Shown: piece by piece, positions 1 to 9,091 of the stretch
Layout of the letters: the number at the start of each line of letters is the position of its first letter
Numbering within the stretch: the stretch's first letter is position 1
Notes under the pieces: model-generated
The model's input: only the letters and a program-made list of their open reading frames with translations
Told to the model about the DNA's origin: nothing
Database searches by the model: none
DNA from: an uncultured Desulfatitalea sp.
Lineage (GTDB): Bacteria; Desulfobacterota; Desulfobacteria; Desulfobacterales; Desulfosarcinaceae
Length of the DNA: 64,000 bases
Reading direction: 5' to 3'
Assembly (NCBI GenBank): GCA_937868765.1
Contig: CALMNL010000004.1
Span: 384,749-448,748, forward strand
Position numbers and translations under genes: made by a program

Positions 1-995
1 TGAACGTGCCAGGTCCGCGAGACGGCATACGGCAAATATTTGGACAAGGGGATACCGAAAAAAGCATTGCCTTCCACCGTGTAGTGGGCCGTCAGGCCAC
101 CCAGCAGGACCTGGGCGACAAACAAGGCGATGACCGTAAAAGCATACTTGCCAGCGGCCCTCATGGAGGGGGTGGTGACAATGCGGTCCAGGGGATCGTC
201 CCGATCGGGAACAGGGGCGCTTTCATCCTGAGTATGAAACATTTTGTAGGCTATCAGGGCGCCGATACCTGCCAGCAAAAGGGCGATGCTGACCAATGAC
301 CAGACCACGCTGGCAGGGGTGGCGGTATTGCCCACCAGCGGCTCATGGGGCCAGTTGTTGGTGTAGGTCACGTGCATGTTCGGTCGCTGGGTGCCGGCCG
401 CCCAGGCGGTCCAGAAAAAGAAGGCGGTAATGTCAGACCTGCGCGAAGGGTCCGGCAGGGCCGATGGCTGCAGGGCGTACGCATCGCGCAAATCCGACAG
501 GGCCGGGTCGTCGCTGAAAAGCGCTTCATAGTGGGCCGCCGTCCGGGCAATGGCCGTCGCCCGGAGCGGTGACACGTGAACGGTACCGGTGCGGGGGTCG
601 TAGGTGTTGGTACGCATTTCCAGCCTGAGCCGCGCTTCAATTTCCGCCTGGCGGGGACCATCCAACTCCTGGTAAGCCCTTTGATAAAATTGGCGGCTGA
701 GCAGATCCCGCAGCGTTTCCGCTTCCCGATGCAGCCAATCGGCGGACCAGTCCGGGGCCTGATAGGCCCCGTGGCCCCAGATCGAGCCGACCTGTTGACC
801 GCCCATGCTCTGCCAGGCCTGCTGTCCGGCCAGGATCGCTTCTCGGGTCAGCAGGATTCGGCCGTCGGAGGAGATCACCTTTGAAGGGATGGGCGGCACC
901 TGGCGGTAGAGTTCTCTGCCGAACCACCCCAATATCAAAAATGTTCCGAATATGACGGTTGCCAGAATGATCCATAATCTTCGGGTAGTTTGCAT
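1..995 (-). CDS. norB: Quinol-type nitric oxide reductase NorB (qNOR), C-terminus outside window
   Basis: Reduces NO to N2O in the inner membrane using quinol. The ATG at 993-995 has a good ribosome site (AAGGAGG) just upstream. About 331 residues are visible and the frame stays open to the window edge; the family is usually about 750 residues, so over half is missing. After one N-terminal membrane helix (about residues 6-24) comes the cytochrome-c-like periplasmic domain typical of the single-subunit quinol enzyme (GSIWGHGAYQAPDW and DWLHRE). Near residues 235-255 a second helix begins, and the last visible residues, SRTWHVQ, match the first conserved histidine motif of the NorB core. No heme c motif (CxxCH) is present, as expected for qNOR. 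It is divergent from norR and preceded by a sigma-54 type promoter. The family assignment is secure; activity cannot be judged because the catalytic half is outside. Confidence 0.93.
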   Translation of the reverse strand, partial: MQTTRRLWIILATVIFGTFLILGWFGRELYRQVPPIPSKVISSDGRILLTREAILAGQQAWQSMGGQQVGSIWGHGAYQAPDWSADWLHREAETLRDLLSRQFYQRAYQELDGPRQAEIEARLRLEMRTNTYDPRTGTVHVSPLRATAIARTAAHYEALFSDDPALSDLRDAYALQPSALPDPSRRSDITAFFFWTAWAAGTQRPNMHVTYTNNWPHEPLVGNTATPASVVWSLVSIALLLAGIGALIAYKMFHTQDESAPVPDRDDPLDRIVTTPSMRAAGKYAFTVIALFVAQVLLGGLTAHYTVEGNAFFGIPLSKYLPYAVSRTWHV

Positions 996-1060
996 CTTAG
1001 CCTCCTTTTCGGTGCTCGGTTGCCGGAGTGCCGGGTTTCATTGGGACTGGCCAATTTCTG

Positions 1061-1077
1061 AGCAATGGCCATGCCAA
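1061..1077 (-). promoter_or_regulatory. Sigma-54 (-24/-12) promoter of norB
   Basis: On the minus strand the sequence reads TTGGCATGGCCATTGCT, matching the RpoN consensus TGGCAY-N5-TTGCW with the GG and GC doublets exactly spaced. It lies about 65 bases upstream of the norB start codon. The divergent gene encodes a sigma-54 activator with GAFTGA, so the pairing is coherent. Confidence 0.8.
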
Positions 1078-1112
1078 TTTAAATCACTATAATATTCAAC
1101 GTATTAAGAGTT

Positions 1113-1177
1113 TTGTGGCCATAATGACAACATCTCGGATGTTGCCATTGCGGCAACTTTGTTATATTAATGACAAC
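1113..1177. promoter_or_regulatory. Putative NorR enhancer: three AATGRCAAC half-sites and two dyads
   Basis: AATGACAAC occurs at 1123-1131 and 1169-1177, and AATGGCAAC on the opposite strand at 1141-1149. They form dyads CAACAT-N5-ATGTTG (1128-1144) and GTTGCC-N5-GGCAAC (1141-1157). The array lies 35-100 bases upstream of the sigma-54 promoter, the usual position for an activator enhancer. E. coli NorR is known to need three sites; identity of these as NorR sites is inferred. The last copy overlaps the norR start, suggesting autoregulation. Confidence 0.5.
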
Positions 1178-1178
1178 C

Positions 1179-2729
1179 ATGGAAACACTGGATACCCTGC
1201 TGGCCATCGCGGCTGACCTGACGGCCACGCTGAGCGCGAAGGACCGCTATCAGCGCCTGCTTGCGTCTCTCGAGCATGTGATCCCCTATGATGCCGCGGC
1301 GCTGATGCGTCTGGAGAGGGATCTGCTGATTCCGATGGCGGCCCGTGGCCTGTCCGCGGACGCCATGGGGCGCCAATATGCCCTCAATGACCACCCGCGA
1401 TTGGGAATCATCTGCAAAGCCGATCGTCCGGTTCGCTTTTCGAGCGAGGCGCATCTTCCCGATCCATTCGATGGACTGTTGCTGAAAGACCCGTCCGCAC
1501 TGGCACATATCCATGCCTGCCTGGGCTGTCCGCTGCGGGTAAACGACCAACTGATCGGCGTGCTCACCGCAGACGCGCTGGACCCCGCGGCATTCGACCA
1601 CCTGGACACGCGCCTTCTCGGAGCAGTGGGAGCGCTGGCGGGTGCGCATATGCAGACGTCCCGACTGATTGACGCGCTGGAGCACAGTGCGGAACGCCAG
1701 GGACAAATCGCCACCGACCTGATGCACGACATGCACCTGCGCCAAGGATCGCAGATTCTAGGCGGAAGTGCGGTGATGGAACATTTGCGCCGGGAGATAG
1801 ATCTGGTGGGACAATCGGATTTTACGGTCCTGGTATTGGGCGAGACAGGCGTGGGCAAGGAATTGGTGGTGCGCGCCATCCATAAGGCGTCCCAACGCAG
1901 GGAAGCCCCCCTGCTCTATCTGAACTGCGCAGCGCTGCCCGAAACCCTGGCCGAGAGCGAACTCTTCGGTCATGTCAAAGGGGCCTTCACGGGAGCGAGC
2001 CGCGACCGCGCCGGAAAATTCGAACTGGCCGACGGCGGCACGCTGTTTTTAGATGAAATCGGAGAGCTCCACCTCTCCGTTCAGGCCAAATTGCTCCGGG
2101 CGATCCAGGCGGGTGAAATTCAACGCATCGGATCGGAGCAGAACATACATGTCGATGTCCGCCTGCTGGCGGCCACCAACCGCTCGCTGGAACGGGAAAT
2201 GGAACTGGGACGGTTTCGCGCGGACCTCTTTCATCGCTTGAATGTCTATCCCATCAGCGTGCCGCCGCTGAGGGACCGGCGAGAAGACATTCCTCTGTTG
2301 GCCGGCTTCTTTTGCGAACGCACCCAGCGCCGCCTCGGCCTTGGCCCGGTGCGCATCAGTCCCGATGCGATCGATCTGCTGTGCCGTTATGCCTGGCCGG
2401 GCAACGTGCGCGAGCTCGAAAACGTCATTTCGCGGGCGGTTCTGAAGGCCTCTTTCGCAATGCCGCGTGAAGAACAGATCCTTGTGGGACCGGTGCACCT
2501 CGGAAGCGATTTCCCGCTGCCGGATACATCCGGCGCCGCCATCCCGGAAGATACAGACCCTGTATTTCCTGCAACATTGTCACTGCGCGAAGCCGTCAAA
2601 GACTTCCAGCGCCGGATGATACGGCAGGCACTGTCGAAAAACGAGGGCAATTGGGCCGGCGCGGCCCGGCGCCTGGGAATGCAGCGAAGCAATCTGCATC
2701 ATCTTGCCATGCGGTTAGGCCTAAGATAA
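1179..2729 (+). CDS. norR: NorR, NO-sensing sigma-54 dependent activator
   Basis: Activates the divergent nitric oxide reductase gene when NO binds the iron centre of its GAF domain. Order: GAF (about residues 15-165), AAA+ ATPase (about 190-425) with Walker A GETGVGKE, the sigma-54 contact loop GAFTGA, Walker B-type [10 protein letters not shown] and an arginine finger region [10 protein letters not shown], then a Fis-type helix-turn-helix at the C-terminus ending in RLGLR. Length (516 residues) and the N-terminal region ([16 protein letters not shown]) line up with E. coli NorR from memory. I chose the ATG at 1179 because it aligns best with NorR proteins; an ATG at 1170 is in frame and neither has a clear ribosome site. 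The 3' end overlaps the convergent kinase gene by 9 bases. Confidence 0.93.
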   Translation: METLDTLLAIAADLTATLSAKDRYQRLLASLEHVIPYDAAALMRLERDLLIPMAARGLSADAMGRQYALNDHPRLGIICKADRPVRFSSEAHLPDPFDGLLLKDPSALAHIHACLGCPLRVNDQLIGVLTADALDPAAFDHLDTRLLGAVGALAGAHMQTSRLIDALEHSAERQGQIATDLMHDMHLRQGSQILGGSAVMEHLRREIDLVGQSDFTVLVLGETGVGKELVVRAIHKASQRREAPLLYLNCAALPETLAESELFGHVKGAFTGASRDRAGKFELADGGTLFLDEIGELHLSVQAKLLRAIQAGEIQRIGSEQNIHVDVRLLAATNRSLEREMELGRFRADLFHRLNVYPISVPPLRDRREDIPLLAGFFCERTQRRLGLGPVRISPDAIDLLCRYAWPGNVRELENVISRAVLKASFAMPREEQILVGPVHLGSDFPLPDTSGAAIPEDTDPVFPATLSLREAVKDFQRRMIRQALSKNEGNWAGAARRLGMQRSNLHHLAMRLGLR

Positions 2730-5700
2730 GGCTGAACGGGCCTCATCCAGCACCTTCCTCACCAGCAGCGCCAGATCTTTTTGTATGAAGGGCTTCATGA
2801 TCACCGCCCCGACGCCGATTTCGGCGGCGGCTTTGCTGCCGACCTTATCGCTGAATCCGGTGCACAGTATAATCGGCAGGTCCGGGCGCACCGCGCGCAT
2901 TTCCCTGGCCAGCCGGTCCCCGGTGAGCTTGGGCATGGTCACGTCGCTGATCACCAGATCGATGGCGTCGGGCGCCTGGCGCAATATCTCCAGGGCCGTT
3001 GGGCTGGTGTCGCAGGCGGTCACGCGGTAACCCAGCATCTCCAGCATCATCTGGCCCACCTCAATGATCACCGGCTCGTCATCGACCAGCAGTATATGTT
3101 CGCTGCCGGTGGGCAGTTCCGGATCTTCGGGCTCGCCCGTCCGCGATACATGCTTGACCGCGGGGATGTAGGTGTTGAAAATCGTGCCGTGCCCTGGTTC
3201 GCTATAGGCGAAGATGGCGCCGCCGTAATTGCTGACGATGCCGTGCACCACCGACAACCCCAGGCCGGTGCCTTTGCCTTTGCCCTTGGTGGTGAAGTAG
3301 GGATCGAAGATCTTGGAGAGCAAATTAGGGGGAATGCCCCGGCCGGTGTCCCGCACGCTCAGTTTGAGGTAGCTGCCCGGCCGCAGCCCGGGATGCAGGC
3401 GCACATCCTGCTCGGTCAGGGCCACCTGGCCCAATGAGACCGTCAGTTGTCCGCCGTTTTCTTCCATGGCATGGGCCGCATTGGTGCACAGGTTCATGAT
3501 GATGCGGTGGATCTGGGTGGGGTCGGCCAACACATTGTCCAGGTTGCGCTCGATTTGCTGGCGGATTTCGATGGTGCTGGGGAAGGAAGATCGCAGCAGC
3601 TTGAGCGCCTCCTTGACCAGCGGCGCTATCTGCAGCGGCATGAGTTCGCGCTCTTCCTGGCGGCTGAAGGTCAGAATCTGCTGCACCAGATCACGGGCCC
3701 GCAGCCCGGCCACCAGGATCTGCTCCAGATTCATGTGCAGGCGGGTCTCCGTTTGCACCTCTTTGAGCGACAAATCGGCATAGCCGATCACCGCCCCCAG
3801 GATATTGTTGAAGTCATGGGCGATGCCGCCGGCCAGGGTACCGATGGCTTCCATCTTCTGGGCCTGCAGCAGGGCCGATGCCAGCCGTTCACTCTCCTGT
3901 TCGGCCCGTTTGCGGCGGGTGATGTCCAAAAACATGGCCCGCGTGCCGATGACCCGGCCGGCATCGTCATGTTCGGGCCGGCTGTGCAGCAACGTGTGAA
4001 TGATGCGGCCATCGCGGGTCACCAGACCCCGCTCTTCGGCCAGAAAGTCTCCGCTCAGCGCCCTTTGATATCCGCCCTTCTCCAGCGCGTCGTGCCGGGA
4101 GACGTCGGTGTAGTAATCGGCCAGGGCCGTTCCGAGGACTTGCTCCCGTTCGTACCCCAGGGTGTTCAGAAACAGGTTGTTGACATCGCGCACGTAAGGC
4201 ACGAGGTCCCGGTTCTCGGTGATCACGTACATGACCGGGGCTTCGTTGAAAAGATCCTTGAAGCGGAACTCGCTGGCCCGCAGCGCACTCTCCCATTGCT
4301 TGCGTTCGGTGGTATCGATCAGAAAGCCGTGGAAGATGATCTCCTCGCCTTCGTTCTGACAAACCGCGCTGGCGCTGAACCAGATGGTTTCCGCAGCGCT
4401 CTTGCGATAGCGGCCTTCCCAGTGCCAGGGGCTCATGGTATCGATGGCCGTGCGCACTGAAGCGAGCAGCGGCTCCCGCTCTTCTTCCGGAATCCTGGCG
4501 ATGAAGGCCGGCAGAATTTCTGCCGCAGGCGCATCCAGGCCCAGGATCCTGCCAACCTGCCGATTGACGACCTCGGTGGCGAAAGCGCCCCCGGGTTTGA
4601 CCCGGATCTGATAGACCACCAGGGGGACGTTGGCCGTCAGGTTTTTGAGCAGCCGTTCGCTCTCCCTTATCTTCTGTTCCTTGGCGTGGATCTCGGAAAC
4701 ATCCCGCAGCACCATCACCGCGCCGATGATCTGTTCACCGGCCCCGCGGATGGGCGCGGTGCACACGGCCACCCGGCGTTCGCCATCGCACCTGGGCATC
4801 AGCACCGTAGCGCTGCCCAGCTGCAGGATTCGGCCCTGGGACAGGACCTCGGCCAGCGGATCGAGCGTGCCGGCAGCGCTGCCGCTTTCGGCAATGGTGA
4901 AGATCTCGCCCAGCGACTTGCCCGCCGCTTCCGCCATCGTCCAGCCGGTGAGGCGTTCGGCCGACGGATTCATGCGGGTGATCGCGCCCTGCTCATCGGT
5001 GGCGATCACGGCGTCGCCGATGGCGTCCAGGGTGATTTTCAAGTTGTTCTCGCTGTCGCTGAGACGCTGCTCGCGCTGTCGAATCATGCGGGCCATCTGC
5101 TGGAGATTTTCCGCCAGTTGGAAGAACTCCCGGGTCCTGGCCACCGGGGGGTGCAGATCGTACTGCCCCTGGGAAATGGCCCGGGCCAGGTCGGAATAGG
5201 TGTTGAAAAGCCTCACCAGTTTTTTGGATTGAAACCAGGCAAAGGCCAGCGCCAGACCGGCGGCGATGATCAGACCGAGCCCGATGGCCAAAAAGGTGCT
5301 CCAGATCGGCCGGTAAGCTTCACCCGACGGCTGGGCCACCAGAACCCGCCAGCCGATGGGCTCGATGGCGGTGATGGCGCCCACCATGGGCCGGCCGTAC
5401 AGATCGAAGGCGGTGGAAGGGGGGCGCCCCGCGTGGCGATCGTCGGCCTGGGGGAAATGGGGTCTCTCCATGGGCCGGCCCCGGCGGTCTCCATTGGAAT
5501 CGGCGACGATGTTCCCCTGACGGTCCAGAATCATGGTTTCCACCTCGGCGTCCGCGGCAAACCTGCGAAAGAGCCTGGAAAGTCGGTCGATGCCGATTTC
5601 ACCGACGATGGCCAACTCGGGCAGGGAAATGGCCACGGACACTGTCAGACGGCCGCTGACGCGGGAGATGAAGGGGTCGGACCAGAAGGTATCCCCGACC

Positions 5701-6131
5701 GGGTGGGCTTTGGGAATTGGCAGGCCGCGAAGCCCCGCGGCCATCAGGGCCTGGCGCCTGCCGCGCAGGCTTTGCGCCAGACCCAGGGCCCGAATCGTAC
5801 CGCCGGGGGCATCGACAATGTAAATGGCGCCGAACAATTCTCCGCCGGCACACTGGGCATCCAGCAGGTCGCCCCACTGGTCGTGGGCGAAGTCCGGGTG
5901 CAGGCCCACGAATTGGGCCAGGGCCCGCAGCTGGCGTTCGCCGCCCAGTACTTGAACGGAAATGTCACCGGCCACGGCCTGGGCCAGGGCATGCTGATGA
6001 AACCCGAGGTCGGCGCGCATTCGCGGCAGCAGGATCAGCCATACCAGCAGGACGACGATCACGAATTGCACCACGAGCGCCGATCCCAGGTTAATGGACA
6101 GAAACCAGCGCAGGGATATGGTTTTTTTCAA
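2721..6131 (-). CDS. Membrane hybrid sensor histidine kinase (Cache-like sensor, 3 PAS, HisKA, HATPase, REC)
   Basis: About 1136 residues. Two membrane helices (about 13-37 and 277-300) bracket an extracytoplasmic Cache-like sensor. Then a HAMP-like linker, three PAS domains (about 355-470, 497-615, 623-745), a HisKA dimerisation domain with the phospho-acceptor motif [12 protein letters not shown] (about 770), a HATPase domain with DTGRGIP and GTGLGLS, and a C-terminal receiver with LLVDDE and phospho-acceptor DVTMP. The reading frame is open upstream to 6329, but the N-terminal extension is unlike a protein start; a TTG at 6129-6131 with GGAG eight bases upstream precedes the first helix and is my choice. 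The ligand is unknown. It is convergent with norR and divergent from the HNH gene; no dedicated response regulator is adjacent apart from its own receiver. Confidence 0.85.
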   Translation of the reverse strand: MKKTISLRWFLSINLGSALVVQFVIVVLLVWLILLPRMRADLGFHQHALAQAVAGDISVQVLGGERQLRALAQFVGLHPDFAHDQWGDLLDAQCAGGELFGAIYIVDAPGGTIRALGLAQSLRGRRQALMAAGLRGLPIPKAHPVGDTFWSDPFISRVSGRLTVSVAISLPELAIVGEIGIDRLSRLFRRFAADAEVETMILDRQGNIVADSNGDRRGRPMERPHFPQADDRHAGRPPSTAFDLYGRPMVGAITAIEPIGWRVLVAQPSGEAYRPIWSTFLAIGLGLIIAAGLALAFAWFQSKKLVRLFNTYSDLARAISQGQYDLHPPVARTREFFQLAENLQQMARMIRQREQRLSDSENNLKITLDAIGDAVIATDEQGAITRMNPSAERLTGWTMAEAAGKSLGEIFTIAESGSAAGTLDPLAEVLSQGRILQLGSATVLMPRCDGERRVAVCTAPIRGAGEQIIGAVMVLRDVSEIHAKEQKIRESERLLKNLTANVPLVVYQIRVKPGGAFATEVVNRQVGRILGLDAPAAEILPAFIARIPEEEREPLLASVRTAIDTMSPWHWEGRYRKSAAETIWFSASAVCQNEGEEIIFHGFLIDTTERKQWESALRASEFRFKDLFNEAPVMYVITENRDLVPYVRDVNNLFLNTLGYEREQVLGTALADYYTDVSRHDALEKGGYQRALSGDFLAEERGLVTRDGRIIHTLLHSRPEHDDAGRVIGTRAMFLDITRRKRAEQESERLASALLQAQKMEAIGTLAGGIAHDFNNILGAVIGYADLSLKEVQTETRLHMNLEQILVAGLRARDLVQQILTFSRQEERELMPLQIAPLVKEALKLLRSSFPSTIEIRQQIERNLDNVLADPTQIHRIIMNLCTNAAHAMEENGGQLTVSLGQVALTEQDVRLHPGLRPGSYLKLSVRDTGRGIPPNLLSKIFDPYFTTKGKGKGTGLGLSVVHGIVSNYGGAIFAYSEPGHGTIFNTYIPAVKHVSRTGEPEDPELPTGSEHILLVDDEPVIIEVGQMMLEMLGYRVTACDTSPTALEILRQAPDAIDLVISDVTMPKLTGDRLAREMRAVRPDLPIILCTGFSDKVGSKAAAEIGVGAVIMKPFIQKDLALLVRKVLDEARSALS

Positions 6132-6448
6132 CGCCGCGCTCCAGGCAAAGAGGGTTACCCCCGGATCGGAAGGCTGCCAGCCCGACCTTCGGCATTTTGG
6201 CCGCAGCGCGCCAGGGCATGCGCTGATCGACTTCAAAATCCATAAAAAATCGATAGTTAATGTTATATTGACCAGACCGGGCGAACGGGTCAAGCAAATT
6301 GTGACGCCGGAATGCCGTGCCCGCCCCAATGGCCCCCAAACCGTACAGAAGGCTTGCTTTTTTCACCTTTCTCGATAGAATGCGTGGGCTTGGAACGTCG
6401 ATGGGACGCGCGGCTTTCGACACAACGCGTCCCTCCTTTGAAAGGGAT

Positions 6449-6793
6449 ATGGCCAGACACGACCGGATCACACCGTTTGCTTTCGACCTGGAGAGTTCGG
6501 AGATCGCGGCCCAAAAGCACAAGGCCCGCGAACTGCGCGCCTCCCAGTGGTGGAAGCGCCGCTGCGCCAAGGGCTTGTGCCACTGGTGCGGCCGATCGGT
6601 GGCGGCCCGAGAGCTGACCATGGACCACATCGTTCCCGTCTCCCGGGGCGGCAAAACGACCAAGAACAACGTCGTCCCCGCCTGCAAAGAGTGCAACAAC
6701 CAGAAGAAACAGTTGCTCCCCATGGAGTGGGAAATATATCTGCAGACGCTGCGCAGCCATGACAAAGGAGAGGGCGATGAGCCAGGCCCCTGA
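6449..6793 (+). CDS. Small HNH nuclease
   Basis: A 114-residue stand-alone HNH (McrA/RE-like) domain: zinc pair CHWC, then DHIVPVSRGG and the second zinc pair CKECNNQKK. The His of DHI is the usual general base. The ATG at 6449 follows AAAGGG at the right distance; an in-frame ATG at 6317 would add 44 residues with no family resemblance. The 3' end overlaps the start of the following response-regulator kinase by 17 bases, so the two are probably cotranscribed. Such solitary HNH proteins are common and their substrate is usually unknown; no methyltransferase or phage gene is adjacent that would make it a restriction or packaging enzyme. Confidence 0.8.
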   Translation: MARHDRITPFAFDLESSEIAAQKHKARELRASQWWKRRCAKGLCHWCGRSVAARELTMDHIVPVSRGGKTTKNNVVPACKECNNQKKQLLPMEWEIYLQTLRSHDKGEGDEPGP

Positions 6794-8270
6794 CGCGGTC
6801 GGCGTTTTAATCGTAGACGACGAACCCCGCATCCGCGAGGGATTGACCCGGGTCCTGACGGCCATGGGATATCGCATCGCGGCCACCGGCCGGGGCGAGG
6901 AGGTTCTCGGCCTGCTGGCCCGTGAAAAGGCGGCCATCGTGCTGCTTGACCTGCAGTTGCCCGACGTCAACGGCATGCTGGTGCTGCGCAAGATCCGGGA
7001 AACGTTTCCCCACGTGGTGGTCATCATCATCACCGGTTTCGGCACCGTCCAGACCGCGGCCGAAGCCATGCGCAACGGCGCCTACGACCTGCTGCCCAAG
7101 CCTTTCGAGCCCGAACAGCTGCGCATCGCCATCCGACGGGCCCACGAGAAGATGCTCCTCGAGCGGGAAGCCCGCCAGTTGCAGCAGGACAAGCTGCGCA
7201 CCCTGGCCGACCTCTCCCTGGAAAAGAGCCGTACCCACACCATCATCGATGCCCTGCCCATCGGCGTGATGGTCACCAACGCCCGGGGGGAGGTGGTCTT
7301 GTTCAATCCCACCTTCGCCCGCTATATGGCCTTGCCCGGCGACCTTGCCGAGGGCCGGCCCCTCGACGCTTACATTCCCGACGAAGGGTTGCGCCGCCTG
7401 ATTCTGGAGTTCTCCCAGGGGTGCCACATCGGCCCGGACGACAGCCCCACTTACGAATTCGGCCTGGGCAGCGACAAATTTCTCTTCGCCCGCGGCCGGC
7501 CGGTGCTCGACGACCAGGGCCGGTGTGTGGGCGCCGTGGTCACGATCGTGGACATCACCGCCATGAAAGTGCTCGACCGGCTCAAACGCGAGTTCGTAGC
7601 CAAGGTCTCCCACGAGCTGCGCTCGCCCCTTTCCACCATTCACGATCAACTGGCCGTGGTGCTCAGCGATCTGGTGGGCCAGGTGTCCCCGGCCGACGAG
7701 CACCTGCTTTCCCGGGCCAAGGAAAAGACCCAGGGCCTCATCGCCCTGATCGGCGACCTGCTGGATCTGTCGCGCATCGAGTCGGGAGTGGTGTGTGAGG
7801 CTCCCCGGAATGTTCAGTTGGAAGATTTACTGGAGAACATCATCGCCTTCCTGGGCACCAAGGCCACCGCCAAAGGCCAAGCCATCACCTTGACCCGGAC
7901 CGGTGCGCCGGTTCCGGCCATCAAGGCCGATCCCCTCGCCCTGGAAAGCGTTTTCGGCAACCTGATCACCAACGCCATCAACTACACGCCCGAAAAAGGC
8001 CATATCCACATCACCGTGGCCCGCTCGGACAATCAGGTCCACGTCGCCGTGGCCGACGACGGCTTCGGCATCGAACCCCGCCATCTGGAAAAGATCTTCG
8101 AACGCTTCTACCGTGTCAAGACCGAACGCACGCGCTACATCACCGGCACCGGCCTGGGATTGCCCATCGCCAAAGGGCTGGTGGAGGCCATGGGCGGCCA
8201 CATCCAGGTACACAGCGTCCCCGACCAGGGAAGTACATTTACGGTGGAACTGCCGATCAAAGCAGAGTAA
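6777..8270 (+). CDS. Receiver-PAS-histidine kinase
   Basis: A soluble 497-residue protein with a receiver at the N-terminus (about 8-125: VDDEP, phospho-acceptor in LLDLQLPD, conserved Lys in LLPKPFEP), a PAS domain (about 150-265), HisKA (KVSHELRSPL, about 280) and HATPase (about 370-495; ADDGFGI, GTGLGLPIAKG). The ATG at 6777 has AAAGGAG upstream; an upstream in-frame ATG at 6759 lies inside the HNH gene and is less likely. Receiver-first kinases act inside phosphorelays, receiving phosphate from another kinase. The large membrane kinase encoded divergently at 2721-6131 is a possible partner, but nothing in the sequence proves this. Confidence 0.87.
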   Translation: MSQAPDAVGVLIVDDEPRIREGLTRVLTAMGYRIAATGRGEEVLGLLAREKAAIVLLDLQLPDVNGMLVLRKIRETFPHVVVIIITGFGTVQTAAEAMRNGAYDLLPKPFEPEQLRIAIRRAHEKMLLEREARQLQQDKLRTLADLSLEKSRTHTIIDALPIGVMVTNARGEVVLFNPTFARYMALPGDLAEGRPLDAYIPDEGLRRLILEFSQGCHIGPDDSPTYEFGLGSDKFLFARGRPVLDDQGRCVGAVVTIVDITAMKVLDRLKREFVAKVSHELRSPLSTIHDQLAVVLSDLVGQVSPADEHLLSRAKEKTQGLIALIGDLLDLSRIESGVVCEAPRNVQLEDLLENIIAFLGTKATAKGQAITLTRTGAPVPAIKADPLALESVFGNLITNAINYTPEKGHIHITVARSDNQVHVAVADDGFGIEPRHLEKIFERFYRVKTERTRYITGTGLGLPIAKGLVEAMGGHIQVHSVPDQGSTFTVELPIKAE

Positions 8271-8323
8271 AACGGATTTGAAGCCGGGGAGAAGTCTTGC
8301 CACGCGTGGGCCCTGCCACGGGG

Positions 8324-9091
8324 CTAAAGCGCTTCCCAGGCCGCCCGTTCCGGCAGCACCAGGCCGTGGCGACGATACGCGTCGAGGGTCCACAGGGGTC
8401 TTTGGCCTTCACCGTCCGGGTAGGGCCAGGGCCACTCGCGGGGCCAGGGGGATTCGAAGGTCAACGCCAGGCCCCGGGTGGGATGGGTCAGCACCAGGCG
8501 GACGGCCAGCAGGGCAATGCGGCCCTCCGGCAGGGCCTCCCGGGCGCCATAGCTGCGGTCCCCCCGGATGGGGCAACCCATGGCCGCCAACTGGGCCCGG
8601 ATCTGGTGGCGACGGCCGGTCTCAAGGGTGACCTCCAGCAGGCTCTGGTTCTCACCGCCCCCGACCTGCCGGTAGGTGAGAGACGCGGTCTGCCCCTGCC
8701 CGCGGTCCGGCGCGGCGACCCGGCTCAGGCGGCCCTCCCGCACCAGCTGGTGGACCAGGCGGCCGCTGGTCTGGGGCGGGCGGCCCTGGACCACGGCCAG
8801 GTAGGTCTTGGTGATGCCCCCTTCACGAAACTGGGCGCTGAGCCGGGAAGCGGCCTTGGACGTGCGGGCCAGCGCCACCACCCCGGCCACTGGCCCGTCC
8901 AGGCGGTGCACCATGCCGGCGAAGACCCGACCGGGCTTGTCGTAACGCGCCTTGATCCAGACCTTGGCCAGATCCATCAGGTTGGCCTTGTCGGCCGGGC
9001 CGCGTTGCATAATCAGGCCCGCTGGTTTATAGAGCACGAGCAGGTGATTGTCCTCGTAAAACACAGGCCACAACGGATGAAAAAAGGTCAT
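8324..9091 (-). CDS. RluA-family RNA pseudouridine synthase
   Basis: Isomerises uridine to pseudouridine in rRNA or tRNA. The 255-residue protein contains the RluA catalytic block HRLDGPVAG, with the essential Asp after RL, the start motif LLVLYKPAGL, the substrate-site motif TGRRHQIRAQLA and the C-terminal LTHPTRG. There is no S4 domain, as in RluA/TruC-like short members, so the exact target site is not predictable. The chosen ATG (9089-9091) gives the expected N-terminus VFYEDNHLLVLYKPAG. The open frame continues upstream antisense to the divergent methyltransferase gene for 450 codons, but that part has no protein features. The start codon lies inside the divergent gene: the two 5' ends overlap by 15 bases. 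Confidence 0.9.
   Translation of the reverse strand: MTFFHPLWPVFYEDNHLLVLYKPAGLIMQRGPADKANLMDLAKVWIKARYDKPGRVFAGMVHRLDGPVAGVVALARTSKAASRLSAQFREGGITKTYLAVVQGRPPQTSGRLVHQLVREGRLSRVAAPDRGQGQTASLTYRQVGGGENQSLLEVTLETGRRHQIRAQLAAMGCPIRGDRSYGAREALPEGRIALLAVRLVLTHPTRGLALTFESPWPREWPWPYPDGEGQRPLWTLDAYRRHGLVLPERAAWEAL

Noticed and set aside
8297-9076. Upstream extension of the methyltransferase reading frame (260 codons)
   Set aside because: It is antisense to the pseudouridine synthase, which has clear motifs; the extension has no protein features.
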